From NCBI GenBank assembly GCA_028583415.1, contig CM053275.1, positions 80,437,850 to 80,501,849 of the forward strand: a DNA stretch of 64,000 bases. Reading direction: 5' to 3'. The position numbers were made by a program, and so were the translations under genes. The notes beneath the pieces were generated by a model. It was not told the DNA's origin, made no database searches, and saw nothing but the letters and a program-made list of their open reading frames with translations. This DNA is from Protea cynaroides (lineage: Eukaryota; Streptophyta; Magnoliopsida; Proteales; Proteaceae). Below, piece by piece: positions 9,887 to 20,759 of the stretch (within the stretch, counting starts at the first letter, position 1; each line of letters begins with the position of its first letter).

Positions 9887-11139
9887 ATGTCTAGACGTCG
9901 TGGCGTGGGGAAACGATAATATATGCTTGGTATGAACCCACCACATCCTCTGCCTGTCCCTTATGATGCAAGGTTCTTTCATTCAGAGGCTGCTGCTTCT
10001 CGCCTGGCATGGTTCCGAGCAAAACGTATTGAAGTAGGTCGTTTTGTGAACCTAGAGCATCTGCACCGCTTCGATGTTGAGGTGGCTTTTGGGGCGATGG
10101 GTTGGTTACCCATTATTCAGTATAGGGAGACCACTTGTCCCAGCTTGGTGAAACTATTCTTTGCTAATCTGGAGGTAGAAGGAGATCCTAATGACTGGGA
10201 GCATGCTAGGGATCTACGCATTACTAGCTATGTGAAAGGGACGATGATCTCTTTCAACACTGTTGAGTTAGCCACACTTCTTGAGATTCTAGACGACGGG
10301 GATCTCATCTATTGTCCACCCCGAGCTAAGGGGTACCTTACTAAGGACATGTGAGCAGCCATTTCAGAGCAGATTTTGTTGCCAGGCAGTATCATGTTGG
10401 CTTCAAACCTTCGTCCTGTGCCTCGTTTATATTGTCATATTATACATTACGACCTTGTTCCCCAGAGTGCTCACTATGGAGAGTTGTCCCAGTTGACCCA
10501 GTATCTGACCTACTGTGTGACTACCAGACACAGGATCTGCCTGCCTTACCTGATCCTTCGTACCATGATTTATGCAGCAAAGCCCAATGTACGGGCAATC
10601 TTCCATATGGTAGGTTGATCACAGCACTGTTGCAGTGCCTGAGTGTGGACATGCAGGGAGAGGTAGCTGTTGAGATTACTATGAGCCCCGACATAGATGT
10701 TGAGGCCATCTACAAGATGCAGATGGATGATCTAGAGCTCAGTGACGAGGAGCTACAGGCTCGTCCTCTCCCACCTAGGAGTCATACAACAGCCACAGCA
10801 GTAGCAGCAGTAGCAGAGATAGGGGTTGATGGGGATGCACACATGGAGGACATCCCAGCACTTGTACCCCAACATTCTCCAGGAGCAGGACCATCTCGGC
10901 CTTCTTCAGTGGCGGGACCATCTCATCTTTCTTCGGACCCAGTGATGAGCATGCTCATGGAGATCCGAGATACTCAGAGGGGCATCATAGATACTCAGAG
11001 AGAGATGGGTCAGGACTTGGGGCGTCTAGCTCGTAGCCTATGGGTCACGCAGGACCAGGTTCATTGGCTTAGAGAGGCGTATGAGCGCGACTATGATATT
11101 GCAGACCCGATACCACCCAGGCCCGCTACTCCACCATAG
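9887..11139 (+). pseudogene. Ret-1 antisense extra gene (aORF), broken
   Basis: Runs opposite to gag-pol, in the leader. The start ATG (9887) is set by the conserved splice acceptor and by alignment to Ret-2. A TAA at 9917-9919 and a TGA after KGYLTKDM at about 10352 interrupt the frame, and one frameshift lies between about 10570 and 10615. Visible blocks: a core with FRAKRI, TCPSLVKLFFANLE, LRITSYVKG and ISFNTVELATLL; then LTQYLTYCV and NLPYGRLITALLQCL; an acidic and Pro/Ser/Ala-rich linker; and a C-terminal probable coiled coil (IRDTQRGIIDTQREMGQDLG) ending ERDYDIADPIP. The core resembles the 'putative plant transposon protein' domain found in extra ORFs of plant retroelements; this is from memory and untested. 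The biochemical function is unknown. Confidence 0.75.
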
Positions 11140-11183
11140 CCCGATGTAGTTTTATTTTATTCACATGTGGTTTATTTTGTTAA

Positions 11184-11217
11184 CAGAGTAACTGTCCGAC
11201 TTGTGGACTGTACTCTG
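11184..11217 (+). ncRNA. Conserved hairpin after the antisense gene, Ret-1
   Basis: Arms CAGAGTA/TACTCTG and GTCC/GGAC around a 7-nt loop, separated by a small internal loop. Total length 34 nt, as in Ret-2 and Ret-3. Ret-2 has CAGGGTA/TACCCTG, a compensated A-T to G-C change. It could act in the antisense mRNA 3' UTR or, as its complement, in the genomic RNA leader. Confidence 0.6.
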
Positions 11218-11435
11218 TCGTACACTTTGTACTTAAAATTATGAAATGATTATTTGTTTTTCTTTAATACTTCAGTGCTTATAATTGTTCTTCCATTAAT
11301 GGTATATTATGCATCTTTCTTAAGTCTCAAGCATCAAACAAGCTTATGGTATGTTCTTATTAAAGTTTTTAATTTTCCTAACTCAGCTCATTGGACACAG
11401 TTAGATGCAGAATGATTAGCTGGATAGAGCCAAGG

Positions 11436-11448
11436 GGCTCTGATACCA
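11436..11448 (-). other. Primer binding site of Ret-1 (tRNA-iMet)
   Basis: On the minus strand TGGTATCAGAGCC starts 3 nt after the LTR end (TGACA-ACT). It is complementary to the 3' end of plant initiator methionine tRNA, the usual primer in this group. Confidence 0.92.
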
Positions 11449-11709
11449 AGTTGTCACACCCCGATTCTGGCTGAACCAGAAGTGTGAGTGAACCGGCTCT
11501 AAACCACGGTTTACACCAGGATCTCAATAGATCGTGTCAACCAATCATTCCCCAAGCAGTCTAACTTAATCAGAGAATAATACATAGCAGCAGAATAAAA
11601 GATAAACGAACTGAGTACTATGTTGTAATTAAAATAAATATTTAAATTATTCCATCATTCACAAAATTTAAATAATAATTATTACATTGTATTAAAAAAA
11701 AATAAATCA

Positions 11710-11846
11710 TCACTGAAGGAAAACACAGAATGAGCACTCGCATGATGCATCATGCTCGTCCTCTACAGTCTGTGTATCCAAGGCAGCCACCGTACTATAA
11801 GCTAGAGTAGTCATAAAGTCTTCCACAGTATACCCTGCATCAAGAT
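11710..11846 (-). CDS. Conserved short LTR reading frame with CxCxxC end, Ret-1
   Basis: After the candidate LTR acceptor a frame runs DLDAGYTVEDFM, then AYSTVAAL, and ends HDASCECSFCVF before a stop. Six LTR copies in the window keep it open at 134-137 nt. Codon differences between subfamilies fall mainly in third positions. No convincing upstream start is visible, so translation is unproven; an internal ATG (in EDFM) would give about 36 residues. Confidence 0.4.
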
Positions 11847-12918
11847 CTGAAAAAGAAATAGAATATATTCGGGTGAGCTCACAACTTAGCTCAGTAAGTA
11901 CAAGACCAATGCAACACACAAATGCATGAGATAACATTATAATTTGGGTCAGGTAAAACTTGCAAAATGCTATGGTAAGATTTGGCGGCCACCGCACCTC
12001 CATGCACGAGAGTGTGAGCACACCCAACAGTCAAGCAACAATCCACACTACTGCTGTTGCCCCACATCACTCACTCCGATATAGAGATAGAGCTAGAGTC
12101 TGGCGGTCAGGCAACAATCCACGCTACTGCATCCTCCCCCTGATAGCCTACACCATACCAATACCTAAACCCCTATTGGTAAGGGCTTGTAAGTGGGTTT
12201 CGTTTCTAACCAGTCCTAAATGTCAATACAATATCTATAGCCCTACCCCAGCACGGCTCCCTACGACATAGAGATAAGACTCGAGTTTGGTGGGCAGGAT
12301 GAACCACAATCCCACGTCCTCCCCCTGATACCCTATTCGCACCAAGTTCGCTAAGGTAAACAACGATATTATCCTACCCCAGCACAAAACCCTATGACAT
12401 AGGGATAGGACTCGAGTCTGGTGGGCAGGATGAACCACAATCCCACATCCTCCCCCTGATACCTTATTCGCACCAAGTTTGCTAAGGTAGAAGGCGATAC
12501 GAGAAAAGTGTTAGTTGTGGATATATCCAGGGCTCACTCCCCTTCACATTCCACACACTAACTAAAAACATACACATGCCTAACATCCAACATCCTAGCA
12601 TATGAAATGCATGATTAGATAATAGCAATTTAACAACTACATGGCATGTGAATATGCACAAATACCAAGCAATACAATTTACACATAGATTTAATCACAA
12701 AAGCTTACTGTCATTTAATTAATTAGAGTTTAAGATCTTGTCCCTTACCTGTCTAGTGATAATAATTTTGTACAGCGTCACAGGATCTACTCACGTTGTC
12801 TACAAGTCCTACATAGTCATACCTTTAGGTTAGAATTCATTTATTAAGGTTAGATTTCATTTATGAAGGTCACAGCTGGTCAGAACCATGTTTGGTCAAG
12901 CAAACAAGGTACGAAAGG

Positions 12919-13072
12919 CATATCGGTCTCAGTAAAGTGAGACTAGTATGGTGCCACCGGTATATACCGGTTGCGGTACATACCGGTCTCAGTTAGTGAG
13001 ATCCGTATGTGCCTGCGGTATATACCGCAGAGCCATACCGCATGACCTTGTGTCCAACCGGTATGTCCCGCG
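12919..13072. promoter_or_regulatory. Motif array A, Ret-1 5' LTR
   Basis: ACCGGTAT/ATACCGG repeats 768-921 bp from the LTR 5' end. It has more sites than the left-LTR copy, showing local gain or loss after insertion. Confidence 0.6.
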
Positions 13073-13573
13073 GTTTGGATCCAAGAATCCAATCTCAGAT
13101 CTCCGTCCCTCGTCGGTCTTCGGCTTGGTTTCTAGGGTTTCTCCTAACCCATTCTAAGGTCCAAGTATTCTAATGGCCTTCTGATTGTAACTAGAGCATC
13201 GTATCCAACCAGATCAGATCTAAAAGAAAACTAGGCTTTAAATTAAAAATCCTAGGATTTTGGATCGTTGCGCCGCTTCACGGCTCCGATCTGAAATCCT
13301 ATCATGACTAAGAGAATTGAGCACATACCGACGGTGTTCGTCGGTTGGCGGCGTGTTCCTACGATTGAAACCCATTTCTTGAGCTGCCTCCTCCTTCCTT
13401 GCTCCTTCTTAGATCTCTTCAGATGGCTAGGGTTTTGAGAAGGATCAAAGGGGTGTCCAAGTCTCTATTAATAGTGGGAGACCGTTCCTAGGAAGGTTTC
13501 CCACGATTGGAAACTTTTCAAGTTTCAATTCTGAGTGAGGGACCCGCTAAAGTCCGTCTCTAGCCGAAACTAA

Positions 13574-13691
13574 ACATACCGGTCGCACATACCGGTTTGA
13601 CTGACTCAGACCGGTATAGTCAGACCGGTATAGACATACCGGTTGCACCATACCGGCTGACTGACTCAGACCGGTAGAGTCAGACCGGTAT
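13574..13691. promoter_or_regulatory. Motif array B, Ret-1 5' LTR
   Basis: CATACCGGT and GACCGGTA sites 149-266 bp from the LTR 5' end, upstream of the TATA-like box. Confidence 0.65.
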
Positions 13692-13840
13692 GAAGTTTAT
13701 ACAGTTTTTCCATAGGTTTTCATATCTGAAAATTGAGTGGTTCGTCACCCAGCTTCGCCTTCCGGTCCGATTATGATTGGAATACCTGTCACCATATAAA
13801 ACCATGGGTTGGACCCAGTTTTTAGAACATGGTTCTTACA

Positions 13841-14834
13841 ATCCTCTTCATGGAACTTTTATGTTTTGGAACAACTAAAGTGCTTCTATAAGCTCCCGCT
13901 TGCTTCACTTTATGGTAATCCCTTCCATTTGACTAAGTACTCCCTACTAGGAGAAACATCTCTTCTTCAAATTACTCGATTTGCCATCATGTATCTAGCC
14001 TCCCTCTCATAAGAAGTACCTACTCCATAGGTGCTTGAGTGGAAGTCCCACGACTTTGATCTTCTATGTCTCCATGGTATGGCTTTAGCAAGCTTGCATG
14101 AAAAATTGGATGAATCTTGAGCTTGGGAAGAAGTCTCACCTCTTTGAACACCTTACTTACCTTCCTCACAATCTCGAATGGTCCTTTGTATTGGCTAAGT
14201 AACCCTTTGTGCACATTTTTCAGAGACTTGAATTGTTATGGTATGAAATTCACAAGAACCAAGTCTCCGACCATGAAATTTGTGGGTCGCCTACCCTTGT
14301 CAACCCACTTCTTCATCTTCTTCGTAACCTTGTCAAAGTAAGACTTGACCATGTCCACTTTTTCTTACCATTCCTTCGTAACCTTGAATGTTGAGGGGCT
14401 TCTCCTTGTGTAGCCTGTCACAATTGTGTGTTGCATTAAAGATTGTTGTTCCATAGCCACTTCAAATAAAATTTGGTTTGTCCCTTCGCTCCTTTGGAGA
14501 TTATAGGATAACTGAGTCACATTGAGCAACTTGGCCCAATCCCTTTGGTTGGCACTCATAAAGTGAGATACAACTCCAGCAAGTTGTTGATGCATTTAGT
14601 TTGTCCAACAGTTTATAGGTAGACACTCATAGAGAAGTGAGTGCCGAACCCATCAACTTGAACATCTCCATCCAAAACTGTCCCATGAAGCGAGGGTCTC
14701 GATCACTAATGATGGTGTGTGGTACACCCCAATACATAACAACATGCTTTAGGAATAGCCTTGCCACCTATTCCGCTATGCAATCTCTATGAGCTGCCAC
14801 AAAGGTAGCATACTTGGAGAACTAGCCCACAATT
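13841..14834 (-). pseudogene. Gal chromovirus: integrase core end, GPY module and chromodomain remains
   Basis: Minus-strand fragments in several frames. They include a block at 14365-14595 with FMSANQRDWAKLLNVTQLSYNLQRSEGTNQILFEVA, which is the integrase core C-terminus of Galadriel/Reina-type chromoviruses, and a block at 14020-14214 with YKGPFEIVRKV and IHPIFHASLLKPYH, the GPY module. The sequence FHEED at 13841-13860 continues into 1449. Many stops make it clearly old. The upstream integrase half is at 32848-33215, displaced by LTR-C. Confidence 0.82.
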
Positions 14835-15119
14835 GTCACACTCCATTTTTAGGTAAGCTAAAGGTGTGACCGGACCGACAACAAACCAATGCGATCCAAC
14901 CCAGAACCACAATAAGCCTTGTATATCCAACCAACCAGAACCATTCAAACGAGTACAACCATAGCAAATTGAGTCATTAAATAAATAGCGGAAGATCCAT
15001 ACATAATGAATGAGAGTACTAGTGATAATATAACTTAGGGAAAATTTCACCCACCCCCCTGAACTTTTTAATTCACTCAACCTCAAACTTTGCCAATAAT
15101 TTCACCCACCCTCCCTTAG

Positions 15120-16032
15120 ATGTGAAATATGTATCACATAGGTCCAGATTTAACATATTTATCTGTTAAGTGATGAAGTGGAAAAGTTAAAAATAAAATA
15201 CCAAAATTACCCTTTAATAGTATTAATTTATTATTTTAACGTCTCCTAATTTTTTTAAGGTAAATATGAATCGCAAATCACTCCCTTTCCCTTTCTTTTA
15301 GGAACTTTTCTTCGATGGGACGAACTCGACGATCTCACCCTATTTCGCCCGATGGCTATCGCCTCTTCACATTCCTCCACTGCCACCGCTGTTTCTCACC
15401 TTGGCACCATTAATCTCCCACCAAACCATGATGATGATCGGAGAAGGTAATCACCATAGTCCGACTATCCATGTCCCTCCTTGGACAATCTTTGAAGATT
15501 CACCACATATATGAACTATTCTCTCCCTGTAAGCGGAGATTAGCTGACGAAAACATAGGAGGTGCTTTTTTAGTTTAGTTTCAAAGGGAAGGGTCTGGTT
15601 TTTGTTCCTTTTTGCAGGAAGAAGAAGAAGAAATTTGAGAGAGAGGGTGGCACGGGAGAAAGGAGGTCGTCCGAGATCTCTCTTCAGAACTGGAAGTTGT
15701 TTCTGACAGTTTCGATGGCGACGGATTTAGACTCAAATAAAAATACATTGACTAGGAAGCAAACCAATCCTGAGATCAACCACTAAAATATTCAAAACAA
15801 GAAGATAGAATTAGAACCCAAGAAACCCATAATAAAAAACTCTGAAAAAAAAAGCTGTAGAATGTTAGTCAAAATGCAAATGCAGGAAGATAGAAAATGA
15901 TGTTTTCTAAATTATTCTCACTTGTCTCTATTTTCTTGGTTTCTTTTAACTTTCGAACCATAAGGGAGAAGAAGAGGAAGACCATGTGAAGGACTAGGAG
16001 GAGGTCTAGTATTTTTTTCAGCTTTTGCTTTA
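15120..16032. other. Left arm of the Pack-MULE, no recognised gene
   Basis: About 900 bp with no long open frame. The stretch 15340-15440 (Ser/His-rich when translated) and the purine-rich 15615-15680 could be captured host sequence, but I recognise nothing. Confidence 0.4.
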
Positions 16033-16041
16033 TTTTTCAAA

Positions 16042-17614
16042 GAAAAAATTTCATCTACATCCCATCAAGGATTACTAACATCATCTACACCCATAAGATT
16101 GAAAAAACATCACCTACCACCCAAAAATTTTACTATGCTAATCAAAGAAGTCCACTCTGTTACAAGATTCCTGGTAGTTGCTGATGTCAGCTGAAATGGA
16201 ACCATTCATTGATGGAAAAAACTACCCTTTGAGCCGAGTTAAAAGACAATTTTACCTTTTTTTTCAATTTTTACCCTACCCCCAAATCCTCTGAATATCT
16301 TCTTCAGTGTCGGTGATAAACATCATCATCGTTTTTATTCTTAGCAAAAACTCCATAGGAGATTATGCAGAAAGCACCATTATAACTCAACAGAAGAACT
16401 TAAGAATTAATAAAAAAAAAACCCTAAAAGCGATGATGATGATTTAGCACAATTATTCTTAGCAAAAACTCTGCAAGAGATTCTGCTGTTTGTATAGCGA
16501 GTTAGGGGTGAGGTTCTCCGTTCTTCTGGAAGTGGGGGTTAGGGTCTCAGCAAACTTAAGAATTTTGGTGAGGTTCTCCTTTCTTCTACATGATTATTCT
16601 CAGCAAACTTTAGAATTTTGCACAATTATTCTCAGCAAAAACTCCAGAGGAAATTCTACCGTTTGTATAACGAGTTGGGGTGAGGTTCTTCGTTCTTCTG
16701 AAAGTGGGGGTGAGATTCTTGTTTCATCTGTAACTGGGGTGGGATTCTTCTAGAAGTGGGGTTTCATGTGTTGAAGGGTTTAAGAGCAAGGTGGAGGAGA
16801 AGAACAATTTGGATTTTCCAACCTCAAGGGTGCCAAGGGCGTTCGGTTGTAGAAAAACAGAAAAGAGGGATGTGAAAAGAGAGGCGGAGATGATGAGAGA
16901 TGAGAGAGACATATGGAGTGAAGAAAGATAAGAAGAGAAAGGCAAAGTGAGGAGAGAAATAGAGAGGAGAAAGAGACAGTGAAGACTTCTTTGCACAGAG
17001 CGAGATTAGTGGGTTCCTCGAGCTTTCTTCGGCAAAATTTCCCAATCCAATTTGTAAGTTTTGTTTTTCTTTCAAATGTTTTTTGTTAAATGGATGGTTA
17101 TTATGTGGAATTGCAGAGACGAAAGAGATGGGATGGGATTGAGTTTGGGACAGAAAAAGAGGGATGGGAAGGTGGCTTGGGTATCGTGGGAAGGAAGAGG
17201 GTGGGTTTTTATTCTGCAGAAAGCACGATAAACATCAACATTTACGTTTTGTGTAATTGCTGTCATGGCGTTACTCTCTCCTTTGGAACTTCTGAGTATT
17301 TTCCAGCAATCCTCAAAATCTATCAAAATCCATAAAAAAACCCTAACAAAATCCTGTCTGCAATAACAAGCATCGACCATCTGGGTGAGAAGAGAAAAGG
17401 AAAGAGAGAGAGTAAATGTACCTTTTATTAAAAGGTCAAACTAGTCATTCTATTTAATTTTAATTTTTTTTAATTTATAATATGAGGGGTAAAATTGTAT
17501 TTCAATAATTTTAGTGATTTTCGTCAATTAAGTGGACCTAAGTGATGTTTCTGCAATCTTGTGGGTGTAGATGATGTTAGCAATCCTTGATAGGGTGTAG
17601 ATGAAATTTTTTTC
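16042..17614. mobile_element. Non-autonomous MULE nested in the Pack-MULE
   Basis: TIRs of about 65-70 bp beginning GAAAAAATTTCATCTAC (16042) with the complement ending at 17614. The perfect 9-bp duplication TTTTTCAAA lies at 16033-16041 and 17615-17623. The 1,573-bp body has no transposase. It has two similar blocks, about 16455-16530 and 16625-16710 (AGCAAAAACTC...GTTTGTATA(G/A)CGAGTT), and a pyrimidine-rich stretch on its minus strand. Small open frames inside are not recognisable. Confidence 0.85.
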
Positions 17615-17952
17615 TTTTTCAAATGGTGGTGCTGCAATTCTGCCCGTGGAGGAGCTATCCCTCTTGTCACAGCTCAATTCTGAACCAACCAGAATGGTGT
17701 GAGTGAACCGTCATTAAACCAACGGTTCACACCAGGATCTCGAATAGACCGTGTCCACTCATACAAACCCATTGCACGTAACCACAATCAGAATATAAAT
17801 GATACAGCGAAAGTCTTTAAATAGAATGAACTGAGTATCTATTGATAAATTAAATAAAATATCCCATTATTCAAATTCAATCATAAAATATAATATCATT
17901 ACATCTCTTTAAAAGTCAACCAAAAATAACTGAACCAAATAAATAAAATCAA

Positions 17953-18086
17953 TCACAGGTACACGCAGAAAGGGCACTCGCATGAAGCGTCATGCTCATC
18001 CTCTCCTGCCTGTACACCCAGAGCAGCAACATCACCATACGCCGGAGCGTTCATATAATCATCCACCGTGTAACCTGCATCAACAT
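17953..18086 (-). CDS. Conserved short LTR reading frame, Ret-2 3' LTR
   Basis: Runs DVDAGYTVDDYMNAPAYG to HDASCECPFCVYL and stop, 134 nt from the candidate acceptor. Open in both Ret-2 LTRs and in LTR-H. Translation start unknown. Confidence 0.4.
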
Positions 18087-19582
18087 CTAAAAACAATGTA
18101 TATACAAAGGGTGAGCTCACAACTTAGCTCAGTAAGACAATCAGACAGTTTCACAATATTATGCATGAGTAACAATCATTTTATGCTGTGGTCTGGTTTA
18201 AGTTTGCAATATGCTATAGAAAGGTTTGGTGGCCCCCGCACCTCTATACACGAGTGTGTGGCACCTCATGGATCACACCCCCATCGATCCACATGCACCC
18301 TGGATCACACCCCCATCGACCCACATGCACCCATCATGGAATAGAGATAGAGCTAAGATATCCCCGTACCTCCCCTGATGCTCTACCCATACCAGTACCT
18401 AAGCCCCTACTGGCCAGGGCTTGCAAACTGGGCTCGCAACTAACCAATCCTATATGTCATCAATGTATGCTCTATCCCAGCACAGCTGTTTACGGCATAG
18501 AGATAGAGCTAAGGCATCCCCGTACCTCCCCTGATACCCTATCCGCAACTAATCCACTAGGATAGAACAGTACGCAGGTAGACCCTATCCCAACATGACT
18601 CCCTACGGCATAGAGATGGAGCTAAAGCATCGTGGACAAGCCAGCGTCGACCTTGGAGACCACAGTGCCACATCACCATGGCCAGGCCAGCATCAACATC
18701 GGAGACCACCGTACCACGACCTTCCCTTGATGCCCCACCCGTACCAAGTATGTTAAGATAGAATACTATAAAAATTGCCAGTGTGAGGAATGATCCCAGG
18801 CCCATGCCCTACTCCACACACTAACGAAAACAATCACATGCCTAACAATCACATCTTATCAATGCATGAACAATAATAATAACTGAAAGTAAAGGATGGC
18901 ATGCGAATATGCACAAACATCACATCATATATATTCAGGTGATTAACAAAGATTTACTGTCCATTAATTATTTGGTTTAGGTCAGATACCCTTACCTGAC
19001 GCTCGTTTGTTAGCTTGCTCCACGTCGCAAGATCCAAACGGAAAGTCACAAAGTCCTACAATATTATTAGGGTTTCATTAGAATAGTTTCTTAGGGTTTA
19101 CGTTGGTCGAAAAACCAATAGGATTCCAAAGCTACACTCACAGAGCTGACCGGTGGCATGTACCGGTGGCAGCTCTGTGGGGAAGACTGGCAACCGGTAT
19201 GGTCAGCCGGTCCCCACAGACCAGCCCCCCGAAAGATACCGGTGGCAACATACCGGCCGCACTGTGTGCAACCGGTATAATTGACCGGTATGTCTCCGGA
19301 AGAACATACTTGGGTTTTTCGACTGCCGTCGATCATCCTCCATGGATTTCCAGGGTTTCTCCTATCCATTCTAAGTCTGAGCTTTGATTTAGAGTTATCT
19401 CCAACTCATTCAAGTCTAGTTTCGATGAATATCATCTCGAAACTCGAATCTAGGGTTTGACGGCAACCTAGGGTTTAATATCCAATTTAGGATTTTAGAT
19501 CAATACCTACTTTGCATGGTATTGATCCACCCCTATAACTATCCTAGAGTCATAGGGTAAGAAGAATGGTTAAAACACTTAC
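18087..19582 (-). other. Candidate intron inside the Ret-2 3' LTR
   Basis: Minus-strand GATG|GTAAGTG at 19582 and TTGTTTTTAG ending at 18087, 1,496 bp. Placed as in Ret-1 and Ret-3. Confidence 0.5.
19147..19295. promoter_or_regulatory. Motif array A, Ret-2 3' LTR
   Basis: ACCGGTGGC, ACCGGTAT and TACCGG sites, 770-918 bp from the LTR 5' end. Confidence 0.6.
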
Positions 19583-19726
19583 CATCGACTGGCGTAAAGT
19601 GAGCGTCGTCGAACGGCAATGGCGGCACCTCTTTCTTCTTCCTAGCCTCTTCTCCTTTCCAACCTCCTTCTCTTCTCTAGGGTTTGTGAAAGACAATGGA
19701 AAGGATTTGAGGAGGTTTAAGAGTGT

Positions 19727-19734
19727 TTATATAG
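19727..19734 (-). promoter_or_regulatory. TATA box of the Ret-2 3' LTR
   Basis: TATATAAA on the minus strand about 335 bp from the LTR start, between array B and the candidate donor. Confidence 0.6.
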
Positions 19735-19850
19735 GCTAGAATTAGGGTTTAGTAACCCTATTAGGATTAGGAAGGTTCAGGCATTAGGGTTTAGGAAAGT
19801 GGGACCCGCAGAGATCAAATTCTAGATCTCCGTAGTGAGCTGCGTAGAGC

Positions 19851-19895
19851 TGACCGGTCGACCGGTACCAAGACTGGTATCATCGACCGGTCAAC
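19851..19895. promoter_or_regulatory. Motif array B, Ret-2 3' LTR
   Basis: TGACCGGTCGACCGGTACC and related sites, 170-214 bp from the LTR 5' end. Shorter than in Ret-1. Confidence 0.6.
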
Positions 19896-20065
19896 ATAAA
19901 ATAATGATTATTTGATCATCTTTGATAATGATTATTTGACTGTCTTTGATCCGATTTTGTACCTGTTTGTCATCCGCTCGTCCCGTCTGGCTCGGTGATG
20001 ATCGGAAGACCTGTCACGACATAAAACCAAGGTTTAGACCGGGTTTATGGAGTGCGGGTCTTACA

Positions 20066-20079
20066 ACTCCCCCACCCTT
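20066..20079 (-). other. Polypurine tract of Ret-2
   Basis: Minus-strand AAGGGTGGGGGAGT adjoins the 3' LTR. As in Ret-1 the tract and the flanking TTAAAAGAAATTT block are repeated about 50 bp away. Confidence 0.8.
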
Positions 20080-20150
20080 AAAAGAAATTTCATCCCCAAA
20101 ATTTGCATGTAGGTCTCACAACTCCCCCACCCTAAAAAGAAATTTCGGCC

Positions 20151-20759
20151 TCAAAATTTGAACGTACCTTGATCGTCGAAAAGGTTAGGGTACCCCTTCC
20201 TCATCGTGCTTTCCTCTTCCCAAGTAATTTCTTCGACATTTTGGCTTCTCCAATGCACCTTCACATAATGGATATCCTTGGTTCGAAGTTGCTGTACCTT
20301 TCGGCTTGAGAGCATCACAGGCACCACTTCGAATGTTATGTCTTCAGTCAAGTCTGGGGGGTCTGCTGTCAAGATGTGCGATGAGTCTCTGACATACTTC
20401 TTCAACAATGATACATGGAACACATCATGAACACTTGACATAGATGGTGGTAGAGCCAATTGATATGCTACATTATCCCGTCTAGCCAATATCTCGTATG
20501 GTCCCACATACCTAGGGCATAGCTTTCCCTTCTTACCAAACCGTTTCAAATCTCCCACCGGTGATATCTTCAAGAATACTTTGTCACCCACTGCAAACTC
20601 CAGATCTCGACGTCGATTATCCGCATAGTGCTTTTGTCGAACTTGAGCTGTCTTTACTCTCTCCTTGATTTGATCAATCACTCGACAAGTTTCTTCGACA
20701 ACTCTGGTACTATAATTCTTCTTTCTCCCACCTCGTTCCATAACAGAGGTGTTCGACAC
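20151..20759 (-). pseudogene. Ret-2 integrase C-terminus, GPY/F module and chromodomain
   Basis: An open frame carrying VEETCRVIDQIKERVKTAQ, the GPY motif (PRYVGPYEILAR), MSSVHDVFHVSLLKKYV, DLTEDITFEVVP, then the chromodomain IHYVKVHWRSQNVEEITWEE and YPNLF. It is out of frame with the catalytic core: a frameshift lies at about 20690-20700, where the core ORF turns to ELSKKLVE and stops. The first residues of this frame (up to about 20700) are not homologous. Confidence 0.88.

Larger units (their letters stand above)
11140..11451. other. Ret-1 leader between antisense gene and 5' LTR
   Basis: Non-coding. It holds the 34-nt hairpin (11184-11217) and the PBS (11436-11448). In the genomic RNA sense the hairpin lies about 220 nt downstream of the PBS. 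Confidence 0.6.
1450..13840 (-). mobile_element. Ret-1: complete Tekay-like chromovirus with antisense extra gene
   Basis: A 12.4-kb LTR retrotransposon on the minus strand. It is flanked by the perfect 5-bp duplication ATCCT (1445-1449 and 13841-13845). The 5' LTR is on the right (11452-13840) and the 3' LTR on the left (1450-3789). PBS, gag, protease, RT, RNase H, integrase and chromodomain occur in gypsy order. The C-terminal chromodomain and GPY/F motif place it among chromoviruses, most like Tekay/Del. The LTRs differ at about 10 of the first 205 positions by hand count, mostly transitions, so the insertion is not recent. gag and pol carry stops and frameshifts. Between PBS and gag it carries a further gene on the opposite strand. 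Confidence 0.93.
11452..13840 (-). repeat. Ret-1 5' LTR
   Basis: 2,389-bp LTR with minus-strand termini TGTAAGAAC and GGTGTGACA. Arrays B (13574-13691) and A (12919-13072) lie at the same distances from the 5' end as in the left copy. The candidate donor here reads GTATGTG. A stop-free short frame after the acceptor (11710-11846) is intact in this copy. Confidence 0.92.
17665..20065 (-). repeat. Ret-2 3' LTR
   Basis: 2,401 bp, minus-strand start TGTAAGACCC at 20065. It contains array B (19851-19895), TATATAAA (19727-19734), a donor GATG|GTAAGTG (19582), array A (19147-19295) and an acceptor (18087). It also has a private 32-bp tandem duplication (18271-18302, 18303-18334) that is absent from the 5' LTR, so it arose after insertion. 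Confidence 0.92.

Noticed and set aside
17090..17335. Small open frames in the nested MULE as a captured gene or transposase
   Set aside because: No recognisable motif, and low-complexity purine/pyrimidine composition explains the open frames.
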